From: Lunatimonas sp.
GTDB lineage: Bacteria > Bacteroidota > Bacteroidia > Cytophagales > Cyclobacteriaceae
Assembly (NCBI RefSeq): GCF_020832325.1
Contig: NZ_JAFIEU010000020.1
Coordinates: forward strand, 1 to 64,000
Length of the DNA: 64,000 nt
Reading direction: 5' to 3'
Below the pieces are notes generated by a model. That model was not told where the DNA came from, ran no database searches, and saw nothing but the letters and a program-made list of their open reading frames with translations. This document shows, one piece after another, positions 18,090 to 26,608 of the stretch. The stretch's first letter is position 1. Every line of letters starts with the position of its first letter. The translations under genes and the position numbers were made by a program.

Positions 18090-19274
18090 ATGTTAGATTT
18101 TGAACGAAAAGGAATCATCGTTGTCACCTGCTTCGACCGGTTTTCCCCCTACCTGGAGCAGGAAATTATCGCATTGGGCTACACCCCCACCGAAACCTAC
18201 CGAACACGGGTCACGTTGACCGGCAGTCTGTTGGACTGCATGATTCTCAATATGCACCTACGCACTGCCAGCAACGTTCTTTTCAACCTAATAGATTTTC
18301 CGCTACACCATATCAAAGACCTATACGGCAAGGTAAAATCCATGCCTTGGGAAAACTACTTGGCCAGAGACGGCTACTTCTCCGTAAGCAGTACCGTCGA
18401 ACACGAAACAGTGGACAATCCCCTTTTTGCCAACGTGACGGTCAAAGATGCCATTGTGGACCGATTTCGGGAAAAATTTGATGTACGGCCAGATACCGGT
18501 TCCGACTTCAAAGGTGCGGTAATCCAGCTTTTTTGGAAAAACAATCACGCCTCTATCTACCTAAACACATCGGGTGAAACCTTGGTAAAACACGGGTATA
18601 GGATGGTACCCGGAAAAGCGCCGATGATGGAAGCACTCGCAGCCGCCACGATCATGGCCTCGGGATGGGATCGTCAATCCCCCTTTATCAATCCCATGTG
18701 CGGTGCCGGAACAGTGGCTATCGAAGCCCTACTTATCGCTACGGATAGGTTTCCCGGAATTTATAGAGATCATTATGCCTTTCAGCACCTACTGGGCTAC
18801 GACGAAAAAACCTATCGACAACTCAAGAAACAGCTTTATCTGAAAATCAAAGAAGTTCCGGTAACCATCATTGCTTCCGACATCAGCGAGCGGGCCATAA
18901 CGGCATCCCGCATGAATGCAGAAACAGCCGGCGTAGAGGAACTTATCACGTTTGAAACCGGTGACTTTGCCGATACCAGTATACCCGAGGGAGGAAAAGG
19001 TGCCGTATTTCTAAACCCGGAGTACGGACAGCGCTTGGGTGAAATGGAGGAACTGGAAGGAACCTACAAACGCATCGGGGATTTTCTCAAACAGCGTTGC
19101 GGGGGTTATGCCGGTTTGGTTTTTACCGGCAACATGGAGTTGGGAAAAAAAATAGGGCTAAAGCCTAAACGTAAAATCCCCTTTTACAATGGAACGTTGG
19201 ATTGCCGCCTGCTGCATTTCGAATTGTATGAGGGTACCCGACGAAAGACCTTTTTAAATCCGGAGAATACCTGA
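18090..19274 (+). CDS. THUMP-domain class I SAM-dependent RNA methyltransferase (RlmL N-terminal type)
   Basis: A 394-residue RNA methyltransferase. Residues about 5-165 form the ferredoxin-like and THUMP RNA-binding part; the Rossmann methyltransferase part follows, with NPMCGAGTVAIEALL as the SAM site and LNPEYGQRLGE as the catalytic NPPY-like motif (NPEY here, a form common in Bacteroidota). It is like the N-terminal half of RlmL, which makes m2G in 23S rRNA, or TrmN-type enzymes; the target base is not settled by sequence. It starts 19 bases after mobA. A TATATTTG box at 18077-18084 ends 5 bases before its ATG, which hints at an additional, nearly leaderless transcript. Confidence 0.88.
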   Translation: MLDFERKGIIVVTCFDRFSPYLEQEIIALGYTPTETYRTRVTLTGSLLDCMILNMHLRTASNVLFNLIDFPLHHIKDLYGKVKSMPWENYLARDGYFSVSSTVEHETVDNPLFANVTVKDAIVDRFREKFDVRPDTGSDFKGAVIQLFWKNNHASIYLNTSGETLVKHGYRMVPGKAPMMEALAAATIMASGWDRQSPFINPMCGAGTVAIEALLIATDRFPGIYRDHYAFQHLLGYDEKTYRQLKKQLYLKIKEVPVTIIASDISERAITASRMNAETAGVEELITFETGDFADTSIPEGGKGAVFLNPEYGQRLGEMEELEGTYKRIGDFLKQRCGGYAGLVFTGNMELGKKIGLKPKRKIPFYNGTLDCRLLHFELYEGTRRKTFLNPENT

Positions 19275-19359
19275 TAAGAAACCATGGAGTGGCTTTCCCG
19301 CCAATCTCAAAATAAGGACGATCGGGCGGGGTATCTCAGAACCTGGAAAACGGACTTTC

Positions 19360-19389
19360 TTTGACCAAAATCCAGAACCCTTATCTTTG
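19360..19389 (+). promoter_or_regulatory. Bacteroidota-type promoter of the propeller-amidohydrolase gene
   Basis: TTTG at 19360-19363, 18 bases, then TATCTTTG at 19382-19389, a full match to the -7 consensus TAnnTTTG. It lies 23-26 bases before the ATG pair at 19412 and 19415. This location argues against the in-frame TTG at 19361 as the start codon. Confidence 0.6.
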
Positions 19390-19411
19390 TCCTGTTAACC
19401 CAAAAATATTG

Positions 19412-22400
19412 ATGATGCATACCTTTAGCTATCCGTTAGTCTTCTTTTGTTTTTTGACCCTATTCCCAGTCTGGGCGCAGGAAAGCGAAGAATGGGACGT
19501 TGCCAATCCTCCGGGAGATTGGAATTTCAAAGACATCACCTTTACCACTGATGAGGGTACTTGGATGAACTTGGACGTAAGCCCCGATGGAAAGACCATT
19601 GTCTTTGATCTGATGGGTGATATCTATTCCTTGCCGATCACGGGCGGGAAGGCCACTCCACTGCGTACCGGGTTGCCCTTTGAAATACAACCTCGATTTA
19701 GCTTCGACGGAGAGTGGATATCCTTCACCTCCGATGCAGGAGGTGGAGACAATATTTGGATAATGAAAAAAGACGGTAGCGAAGCCAAACAGGTAACAAA
19801 GGAGACTTTTCGCCTACTCAACAATGCAACTTGGATGCCCGACGGCAATTACTTGGTGGCCCGCAAGCATTTTACTTCGGGTCGTTCCCTGGGGGCCGGT
19901 GAAATGTGGCAATACCACATCACAGGTGGACCGGGCTTGCAGCTGACCAAACGCAAAAATGACCAGCAGGACGTGAATGAGCCGAGCGTGTCGGCTGATG
20001 GCAAGTACCTATATTTCAGCGAAGACATGGCTCCGGGCGGGGCTTTCGAATACAACCGGGACCCGAATAACCAGATCTATGTCATCAAACGGTATGATTT
20101 CGAAACTGGGGAAACCATCACCCTGACCGGAGGTCCGGGAGGAGCTGCCAGACCACAGGTGTCACCGGATGGTAGCAAACTCGCTTTCATCAAGCGCGTG
20201 CGAACAAAAACGGTTCTTTACCTTCACGACTTGGAAACCGGTGAGGAATGGCCAGTATTTGATGATCTAAATAAAGATCAGCAAACGGCCTGGGCCATTT
20301 TTGGCGTATATCCCGGATTTAGCTGGATGCCCGATAGCAGAGACATTGTGGTATGGGCAAAAGGTAAATTGCAACGCATCAACACCCAAACGTTGGCACA
20401 TTCCATCATCCCTTTTTCCGTAGATGCCAAAATACAGGTAGCCGAAAGGGTATACCATACCCACCCCATCGAGCGGGGCGAATTTGATGCCAAAATGATA
20501 AAACATGCGGTAACCTCCCCCGATGGCAAGACCTTGGCTTTTACAGCCCTCGGATATATCTGGACCAAACAGCTTCCCAACGGAAAACCCAAACGACTGA
20601 CTTCCGGCAGTGACTTTGAATCAGAACCGCACTTTTCCCCGGACGGGAACAAGGTATTGTTTGTGACTTGGAACGATCTGGATAAAGGCACCATTTCTGA
20701 GATCCAGCGCAACGACGGTCGAGTCACCCGTCTCACTGCCGAGAAAGGCATCTATCGAACCCCGGCTTACTCGCCGGATGGAAGGCAGATTGTGTACCGC
20801 AAAGAACCTGGAAACCTGGATCAGGGAAGAACGTTTTCCAAAAATCCCGGTCTCTACGTCATGGCGGCAGATGGCTCCGAACCGCGCCTAATTACCCGCG
20901 AGGGAGCTAACCCCCAATTTACCGCAGACGGTAAGCGGATATTTTACCAAACCGGAGGCACCTTTTTTGGAAGCATCACCAAGGAGCTGAAGAGTGTGAA
21001 CCTCCATGGCCACGACGAGCGGACCCACATCCGATCCAGCTACGGCAACCGTCTGGTACCCAGCCCAGACAATAAATGGGTAGCCTTTATCCATTTGCAT
21101 AAAGCCTATGTGGCACCACTGGTAATGAATGGACAACCCATAGACTTGGACAATCAGACCAAATCCGTCCCCGTTGCGCAATTGACCAACGATGCGGGGA
21201 TCAACCTACACTGGTCCAAAGATAGCCAAACGGTGTTTTGGACGATGGGAGACCGCTATTATTCGAACAAGCTGTCTGAGAGTTTTGATTTCTTATCTTC
21301 GGAAAACACCAAACAAGCACAAGAAGGAGCAGGGATCCCTATCGGACTTAAGGCTGATGTAGACCGTCCGAAAGGAAAGATAGCTTTCGAAGGCGCACGC
21401 ATCATCACCATGGAAGGGGACGAAATCATTGAAAACGGGACCCTGTTGGTAGAAGGCAATCAGATCCTGGCCGTGGGCCCAAGCTCGTTGGTAAAGGTAC
21501 CCGCTGATGCGATAAGCTACGATATGCGCGGAAAGACCATCATGCCCGGTATGGTGGATGCACATGCCCATGTGGGAGCCTTTCGGGATGGACTGACGGT
21601 GCAGCGAAACTGGCAACTGTATGCCAACTTGGCATTTGGAGTTACCACCTCCCACGACCCTTCTGCCAATACCGAGACCGTATTTACCCTATCGGAAATG
21701 GTAAAAAGTGGTGCCTTGGTAGGGCCAAGAATCTTTAGCACTGGTTTTATTTTATACGGTGCCGATGGAGACTTCAAAGCGGTGATCAACAAGCTCGAGG
21801 ATGCCCGCTCGTCCATACGGCGAACCAAGGCCTTTGGCGCTACTGCCGTCAAATCCTACAACCAACCCCGAAGAGATCAACGGCAGCAGGTACTGCAAGC
21901 GGCGCGGGAGTTGGGCGTGAATGTAGTTCCGGAAGGTGGCTCCACCTTCTTTCACAATATGACCATGGTCATCGACGGCCACACGGGGATCGAACACAAT
22001 ATCCCAATCGCACCCGTCTATAAGGACGTACTGGAGCTCTGGAGTCAGACGGAGGTCGGCTATACTCCTACCCTGATTGTCAATTATGGAGGGATAAATG
22101 CAGAACGTTATTGGTATCAGAAAACCAATGTGTGGGAAAACGAAAAACTGCTGCAATTCACACCAAGGGGCACTGTAGATGCTCGCTCCCGCCACCGTAC
22201 CATGGTTCCTGACGAAGAGTACGAAAACAGCCACATCCTCACCTCCCAATCGGTAACCAAACTCGCTGAAAAAGGGGTAAAGGTTAATTTGGGAGCCCAC
22301 GGACAATTGCAAGGGCTAGGAGCACACTGGGAACTCTGGAGCTTGGCACAAGGTGGTATGAGTAACCACGAAGCGCTGAAAACAGCCACCATATACGCCG

Positions 22401-22690
22401 CCCGGTACATTGGCATGGGAGAAGATATTGGATCCCTAAAAGCGGGTAAATTGGCAGATCTTATCGTGTTGGATCAAAATCCCCTAGAGGATATTCGGCA
22501 CTCTGAATCCATCACCCACACCATGGTTAACGGCAGGCTGTACGATGCCACTACCATGGACGAAATCGGAAACGAACCCAAGGAACGTGGGGCCTTTTAC
22601 TGGGAAAACGGGCTTTTCCAGGAAGCCTTTCCTTGGCACGAACATATTCGCGGGTTTACACATAGTGGTTGCGGCTGTGGCTTGCAATAG
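19412..22690 (+). CDS. TolB-like beta-propeller fused to an amidohydrolase domain, exported
   Basis: This 1092-residue protein has a signal peptide (about 1-23, ending PVWAQ). Residues about 40-650 hold many TolB/WD40-like propeller blades, shown by repeated SPDGK and SPDGN motifs with F/I..D.W. Residues about 660-1070 form an amidohydrolase (TIM-barrel metal hydrolase) domain: VDAHAHVG gives the HxH metal site at 718 and 720, KSYNQP a candidate bridging Lys, GIEHNI another His, and LADLIVLDQNPL ends the barrel. The C-terminus HSGCGCGLQ is Cys rich. This architecture is known in Bacteroidota as an imidazolonepropionase-like exported protein; substrate unknown. A dipeptidase-like or cyclic-amide role is possible. 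Confidence 0.88.
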   Translation: MMHTFSYPLVFFCFLTLFPVWAQESEEWDVANPPGDWNFKDITFTTDEGTWMNLDVSPDGKTIVFDLMGDIYSLPITGGKATPLRTGLPFEIQPRFSFDGEWISFTSDAGGGDNIWIMKKDGSEAKQVTKETFRLLNNATWMPDGNYLVARKHFTSGRSLGAGEMWQYHITGGPGLQLTKRKNDQQDVNEPSVSADGKYLYFSEDMAPGGAFEYNRDPNNQIYVIKRYDFETGETITLTGGPGGAARPQVSPDGSKLAFIKRVRTKTVLYLHDLETGEEWPVFDDLNKDQQTAWAIFGVYPGFSWMPDSRDIVVWAKGKLQRINTQTLAHSIIPFSVDAKIQVAERVYHTHPIERGEFDAKMIKHAVTSPDGKTLAFTALGYIWTKQLPNGKPKRLTSGSDFESEPHFSPDGNKVLFVTWNDLDKGTISEIQRNDGRVTRLTAEKGIYRTPAYSPDGRQIVYRKEPGNLDQGRTFSKNPGLYVMAADGSEPRLITREGANPQFTADGKRIFYQTGGTFFGSITKELKSVNLHGHDERTHIRSSYGNRLVPSPDNKWVAFIHLHKAYVAPLVMNGQPIDLDNQTKSVPVAQLTNDAGINLHWSKDSQTVFWTMGDRYYSNKLSESFDFLSSENTKQAQEGAGIPIGLKADVDRPKGKIAFEGARIITMEGDEIIENGTLLVEGNQILAVGPSSLVKVPADAISYDMRGKTIMPGMVDAHAHVGAFRDGLTVQRNWQLYANLAFGVTTSHDPSANTETVFTLSEMVKSGALVGPRIFSTGFILYGADGDFKAVINKLEDARSSIRRTKAFGATAVKSYNQPRRDQRQQVLQAARELGVNVVPEGGSTFFHNMTMVIDGHTGIEHNIPIAPVYKDVLELWSQTEVGYTPTLIVNYGGINAERYWYQKTNVWENEKLLQFTPRGTVDARSRHRTMVPDEEYENSHILTSQSVTKLAEKGVKVNLGAHGQLQGLGAHWELWSLAQGGMSNHEALKTATIYAARYIGMGEDIGSLKAGKLADLIVLDQNPLEDIRHSESITHTMVNGRLYDATTMDEIGNEPKERGAFYWENGLFQEAFPWHEHIRGFTHSGCGCGLQ

Positions 22691-22797
22691 GTACATTCAG
22701 GACTTTCTCTTGACAGAACTGGCCTGAGGCACGAATCGATAGACGCGCCAGGATGTAACCATAGTTGGAAGAGAGTGAGGACAAAAACAAGTTGATG

Positions 22798-23142
22798 ATG
22801 AAAAATGACCTGCCCCTGCAGTGGGAGGAGTTCGAGCGTGTTGAGATGCGCGTTGGAACGGTGCTATCCGCTGAGGATTTTCCGGAGGCCAGAAATCCTG
22901 CTTATAGACTACAGATTGATTTTGGACCCTATGGCATCAAAAAATCTTCGGCACAGATCACTGAGATGTACCACCCACGAGAGTTGGTGGGCAGACAGGT
23001 AATCGCCGTGGTCAATTTTCCACCAAAACAAATTGCAACCGTGCTTAGCGAGTGCCTTGTATTGGGCGCGTTAGGGCCCGGTTCAGCCGTGTCCCTCTTG
23101 GGGGTGGATCGGCTGGTAGAAAACGGTACCCTGGTGGGGTAA
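22798..23142 (+). CDS. csaA: CsaA-type tRNA-binding domain protein
   Basis: This 114-residue protein consists of a single OB-fold tRNA-binding domain like CsaA and the C-terminal part of MetRS. It begins after WEEFERVEMRVGTVLSAEDF; DFGPYGIKKSSAQIT and GRQVIAVVNFPPKQIA are typical for CsaA, which forms a dimer and has been linked to protein export as a chaperone. I start it at the second of two tandem ATG codons (22795, 22798); the TTG at 22765 would add ten residues not seen in the family. The stop lies 14 bases before the convergent hsdM remnant. Confidence 0.9.
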   Translation: MKNDLPLQWEEFERVEMRVGTVLSAEDFPEARNPAYRLQIDFGPYGIKKSSAQITEMYHPRELVGRQVIAVVNFPPKQIATVLSECLVLGALGPGSAVSLLGVDRLVENGTLVG

Positions 23143-23155
23143 TCCAATAAACATA

Positions 23156-23374
23156 CTATGCTGCTAAAGGCGTTCGGTAATCATTTGTATCTAACACAGG
23201 ATGTTCCTCCCCCAGCTCTTTCTTTGCTGCTTCATCATAGTTGTGCGACAAATACCCCAGGAATAAAAAGGAAAGCATATAATTATGAAAATCATCCGGA
23301 GGCGTTGATCCTTGAAAGTTCTCCGCTATATCCCAAAGGGTTATACCTAATGGCTGTGGGTCTTTATGTGTCAT
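23156..23374 (-). pseudogene. 5' remnant of hsdM (type I restriction methylase, N-terminal domain)
   Basis: A 72-codon frame with an intact ATG 16 bases after the parA stop. It has the start of HsdM: TLWDIAENFQGSTPPDDFHNYMLSFLF, split here as TLWDIAEN and DDFHNYMLSFLFLGYLS, then NYDEAAKKELGEEHP, all typical of the helical HsdM N-terminal domain. It ends abruptly (RTPLAA, stop) where full HsdM proteins continue with PLxxWY and then the methyltransferase domain with NPPF/Y. Convergent csaA lies directly beyond, so the remaining 400 or so residues are lost. No methylase activity is possible. Confidence 0.82.
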
Positions 23375-23390
23375 GAGAGCTTATTAATAA

Positions 23391-24362
23391 TTATTGGCAT
23401 TTATCCAGAATATTCCTAGTCAATGACTCAAACTCCTGAAAACTTTTCTGCACTGCATAAACATGCGCGCCTATTGCACCATCTGCGGGCTTTAGCAAAA
23501 AAATAGGTTTTTGAGACTCCATGGACATTGGCGCTAGACTTCTATAGTGCTTCAACAATGCAATACAATAATCATCTTCTTCGACCGAGGCAATTGCCAC
23601 GTCCTTATTTAAAACATATTCTGCAAAAACGGACGGTATTCTATTTGCCCATTTAAGGTAAGACTTTACAGGCCTACTTTCTTTAGCGGAATATTGCATG
23701 ACGATATAACCAATAGGAACTGATAGATTAATGGGTATTTGGAAGGATATATTCTCCGGCTTCAACTCCCTTCGTTGATCCCACTGCTTTTTCCAAGTAC
23801 TCAAGGTAATTCCCAAATTTTTGATGCCTTGCAGAGAGAATAGGTCTGATGCCACAGGCATCACAATAAAATCAGAGCTGATGGTCACCGCTCGATTTAT
23901 TGCACCCAAATTAGGTCCAACATCTATTAAAACATACTCCGCATTAAATTGGGCTGTTGCATCTTGAATAATGGTGTTGAATAGGCTGGTTAGTCTAAAT
24001 GAATAAATATCTCTGTTTAGGCATTTTAGCCAAGCATCACTCAGGCTATCCTCAAATGTTGATAACGAAAGATTACCCATAATTAAACCAAGGTATTCAT
24101 TTATCTCCTCAATATGGACAGGATAGAACGGGTCACCTGATAATACCGGATTAATGGAGTCTAAAACAGTGATAGGAAGATTATTTTCATAAACTTCCTC
24201 TAACCGTTCTGAACTCAGAAACATGGAAGTCAAATTTGACTGAGGATCTAAATCAATAGCTATAGTTTTAATTCCTAACTCAGAAAGCATCCATGCAACG
24301 TGATATACGGTGGTTGTCTTTCCAACTCCTCCTTTGTTGTTGAAGAATATTATTGATTTCAT
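23391..24362 (-). CDS. ParA/MinD-family ATPase
   Basis: This 323-residue P-loop ATPase starts with the deviant Walker A of ParA proteins, KGGVGKTTT at about 10-18, and has the Walker A' region AIDLDPQSNLTS and Walker B-like VLIDVGPNLGAINR. It looks complete, but no ParB or parS site is adjacent, so DNA segregation is not supported. The stop of the AlbA_2-type gene lies 1 base upstream of its ATG, so the pair is surely cotranscribed; the hsdM remnant follows 16 bases on. ParA ATPases occur now and then inside type I restriction operons, with unknown function. The DNA is A/T rich relative to the flanks. Confidence 0.88.
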   Translation of the reverse strand: MKSIIFFNNKGGVGKTTTVYHVAWMLSELGIKTIAIDLDPQSNLTSMFLSSERLEEVYENNLPITVLDSINPVLSGDPFYPVHIEEINEYLGLIMGNLSLSTFEDSLSDAWLKCLNRDIYSFRLTSLFNTIIQDATAQFNAEYVLIDVGPNLGAINRAVTISSDFIVMPVASDLFSLQGIKNLGITLSTWKKQWDQRRELKPENISFQIPINLSVPIGYIVMQYSAKESRPVKSYLKWANRIPSVFAEYVLNKDVAIASVEEDDYCIALLKHYRSLAPMSMESQKPIFLLKPADGAIGAHVYAVQKSFQEFESLTRNILDKCQ

Positions 24363-24363
24363 A

Positions 24364-25560
24364 TTACCAGTTTTTGTTAATGGGTATGGAAACTTTGAAT
24401 TTGGTGCTAAGGCTTAAATCAAAATCAGGTTGTCCATTACCATTTTTGCTAAGATCATCGATTGCTCGCTTTACCCCGTAGTTAAACCTGTTTACATAGC
24501 CCAATATTTTTAAAGCTTCGGCAAGCACAACGTTTCTATAATCACTGGCATTAGGGAAATTTTGGGCATTCACATCGCCAAATAAGCCCCCCGGATTTAT
24601 AATTTCAATACGATTTGAAAATTCATAAATGTAAATTGGTGAATTTGACTCGTAATTTCTATGCATAATGGCATTCATTAGAAGTTCTCTAAGTGCCCAA
24701 AAGGGATAGTTGCGGATACTATTTTCTTTCAGGGAATCAATTTTCACTGGCCTTTCCTTGATTATAATGTTTTTGATAAAATCATCCATCGAGTTCAGTT
24801 CAGTAATCAATGCCCCAGAAAACTTCTTTTCATACGCTACATCACTGTTCATTTGTTCACCATTGAATTTTACATATTGTATGTAAGCACCCGGCAAGTA
24901 GAATTCAGGATTAATCCCAAATATCAAAATACCAGCATTTGTCGGACATTGCTCTTTGTTGTCAAAAAAACGTAGGGATGCTAATTGTTGCTCTAAGGTT
25001 CTTCCATTTTCCTTTAAAGTGTCTTTATCTATAGCGGCAGGCAGATACGTTGACTTAAAATATTCAAGGGCTAAATCATCTAATCTTGCTCCCAATGCAG
25101 GAACCAGATCATAGGTCCTTGCATAGGAAGCCCTTCTTTCAATCAATATTTTTTCTTCCTCTATGGTAGCCTTATCCCTTCTGGGACCTATTCGAATCCA
25201 GCATCTGCCGTCGTAGCGTACAGGTGGATAGAAAGAAGGGGTGACTTGAATCACTACTACTTCTCCTTCCGGAAATTGGAAAACTGAACTTACTACCATT
25301 GAAGGCTGGGGAAGCACGTTACCATTTGTCTTTACATTTCCTATAGCCTGCAATTCCTTATCTGGCCAAGTCATTCCCGCTAGCCTACCATCGTCATGAA
25401 CTCCCAATAAAATGTAGCCCGTTTTTCTGTGATTTGGAAAATCATTGGACAATGCACAAACCGCCGGGCCCAATTTGCTTTCCTTAACAGAAATGGTTCT
25501 TTCTATCAAATCACTTTCCATATCTACTAGTAGTTCCTTTACTTTTTCTTCAGTTATCAT
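24364..25560 (-). CDS. AlbA_2/Schlafen-type putative DNA-binding and ATP-binding (HATPase_c_4) protein
   Basis: A 398-residue protein with an N-terminal AlbA_2 (Schlafen AAA_4) domain at about 10-130. It is shown by VKESKLGPAVCALSND, GYILLGVHDDGRLAGM and YVRIGSxxK-like RIGPRRDKAT, though the usual E...ErK core is written as IERTISVKES. A C-terminal GHKL-like ATP-binding domain (about 270-380) carries ALRELLMNAIMHRNYE, EFSNRIEIINPGGLFG and NYGVKRAI. Such proteins are often called RecG-like regulators; many sit in defence islands. The gene starts 7 bases after the hsdS remnant and ends 1 base before parA. Confidence 0.85.
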   Translation of the reverse strand: MITEEKVKELLVDMESDLIERTISVKESKLGPAVCALSNDFPNHRKTGYILLGVHDDGRLAGMTWPDKELQAIGNVKTNGNVLPQPSMVVSSVFQFPEGEVVVIQVTPSFYPPVRYDGRCWIRIGPRRDKATIEEEKILIERRASYARTYDLVPALGARLDDLALEYFKSTYLPAAIDKDTLKENGRTLEQQLASLRFFDNKEQCPTNAGILIFGINPEFYLPGAYIQYVKFNGEQMNSDVAYEKKFSGALITELNSMDDFIKNIIIKERPVKIDSLKENSIRNYPFWALRELLMNAIMHRNYESNSPIYIYEFSNRIEIINPGGLFGDVNAQNFPNASDYRNVVLAEALKILGYVNRFNYGVKRAIDDLSKNGNGQPDFDLSLSTKFKVSIPINKNW

Positions 25561-25567
25561 GATAACG

Positions 25568-25714
25568 TTAATTAATTACAATTTCCGGAAACAACCCCTG
25601 CATCAATGCCTTTTTATGCTGATGCAAATGCTCAATTTTCTCTGCCTGTGCCGTGATGAGTGAAACTAAAGCAGAAAGAGAAGAAGCGATTTTTTGTTGT
25701 TCTACTAGCTCACC
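25568..25714 (-). pseudogene. 3' remnant of hsdS (type I restriction specificity subunit)
   Basis: On the minus strand an open frame of 48 codons without a start reads ELVEQQKIASSLSAL, then ITAQAEKIEHLHQHKKALMQGLFPE and a stop at 25568. This is the standard C-terminus of HsdS, the coiled-coil linker with EQQKIA and HKKGLMQxLFP. An in-frame stop at 25717-25715 marks the break; DNA-recognition domains are missing. The distance to the AlbA_2-type gene (7 bases) looks like an original operon junction. Confidence 0.85.
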
Positions 25715-26122
25715 TTACGAGCCCAAATGTAACCGGAATTTCTAAATTTAATAAAACTATTTTCCTAGCTAGGATTTAGTGAATTCCGGGTTATTTTACA
25801 CATAACCATTTGAAACCAACTCATTCGGTTTCGGATCTAAAGATAACAAAACACCAGTTCTAGTAGGATAAAAACTGCGTTTATTATACTCAAGTGGCTG
25901 CGATGCGTTGGCTATTAGATACGCTGGTTCCGGCCTTTTTTCGATGAATTTTACTGCGCAACGCATAGCCCAAAAGAGACATATGCCTCAAACTCGTTGA
26001 TTGGATTGCGCAGGTGACATAAACAGGCAGTTTGGATTAAAAAATCGATCGTTTTATCTTATATTCAATCGAGTAACAATATTTTTATCCAGTCAACGTG
26101 ATTTCAACAACCTTCTAATCCC
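25715..26122. other. Gene-free stretch between the hsdS break and the DUF4199 gene
   Basis: About 400 bases without a supported gene. It contains the 64-base palindromic element at 25730-25793 and a second inverted pair, ATGCGTTG at 25903-25910 with CAACGCAT at 25959-25966. Neither is followed by a T-run. The last 80 bases should hold the promoter of the DUF4199 gene; no full TAnnTTTG was found. Confidence 0.4.
25730..25793. repeat. Palindromic element next to the hsdS breakpoint
   Basis: The ends TAACCGGAATT (25730-25740) and AATTCCGGGTTA (25782-25793) are inverted copies with one extra base, and the match continues imperfectly inward to AAAT/ATTT. The centre carries the perfect palindrome CCTAGCTAGG (25764-25773). 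It is 16 bases outside the truncated hsdS and might be a recombination scar, a small non-autonomous element or a terminator-like hairpin without a T-run. Confidence 0.45.
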
Positions 26123-26608
26123 ATGAAAAACCTAAAAATTGAACTAAAATGGGCAATCGTCTTTTCGGTAGTAGTATTGCTATGGATGACCCTGGAAAAC
26201 TTGAGTGGCTTGCACGACAAATACATCGACTACCACCTGTACCTGACCAACCTATTTGCCATTCCAGCCATCATTGTTATGGTTTTGGCGTTGAAAGACA
26301 AAAAGCACAATTTCTATAAAGGACAAATGAGTTACCGACAGGGCCTGACTTCCGGTGTCATCCTATCCATTTTTATTTCGTTGCTCAGTCCGATCACGCA
26401 ATGGGTTACGACCTACTTCATTACACCCGAATATTTCCCGAATGTGATTAACCGTTCGGTTGAATTGGGCTTTTATGCAACAACCGCCGAGGCAGAAGCA
26501 ACCTTCAATTTCAAAAACTATGTAGTGCAGGGGCTAATCGGTGCCCTGATTATGGGCATACTTACGACAGCGATTGCCATGATCTTTATTCGCAGCAAAC
26601 GCCAATAA
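26123..26608 (+). CDS. DUF4199 membrane protein
   Basis: This 161-residue inner-membrane protein has four hydrophobic segments at about 9-28, 40-57, 73-95 and 132-155. The order of motifs (WAIVFSVVVLLWM at the start, YRQGLTSGVILS in the middle, a helical loop with TAEAEATFNFKNY, then the last helix) is that of the DUF4199 family, which is almost restricted to Bacteroidota and has no known function. It stands alone, 134 bases before a TPR lipoprotein gene on the same strand. Confidence 0.85.
   Translation: MKNLKIELKWAIVFSVVVLLWMTLENLSGLHDKYIDYHLYLTNLFAIPAIIVMVLALKDKKHNFYKGQMSYRQGLTSGVILSIFISLLSPITQWVTTYFITPEYFPNVINRSVELGFYATTAEAEATFNFKNYVVQGLIGALIMGILTTAIAMIFIRSKRQ

Noticed and set aside
19275-19345. 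Terminator after the RNA methyltransferase (CCCGCC...GGGCGG)
   Set aside because: The arms are about 27 bases apart and no T-run follows.
23391-24362. Plasmid or chromosome partition locus
   Set aside because: No ParB, no parS-like inverted repeats and no replication gene lie near the ParA-type ATPase.
23156-25714. Functional type I restriction-modification system
   Set aside because: hsdM keeps only 72 codons, hsdS only its last 48, and hsdR is missing.
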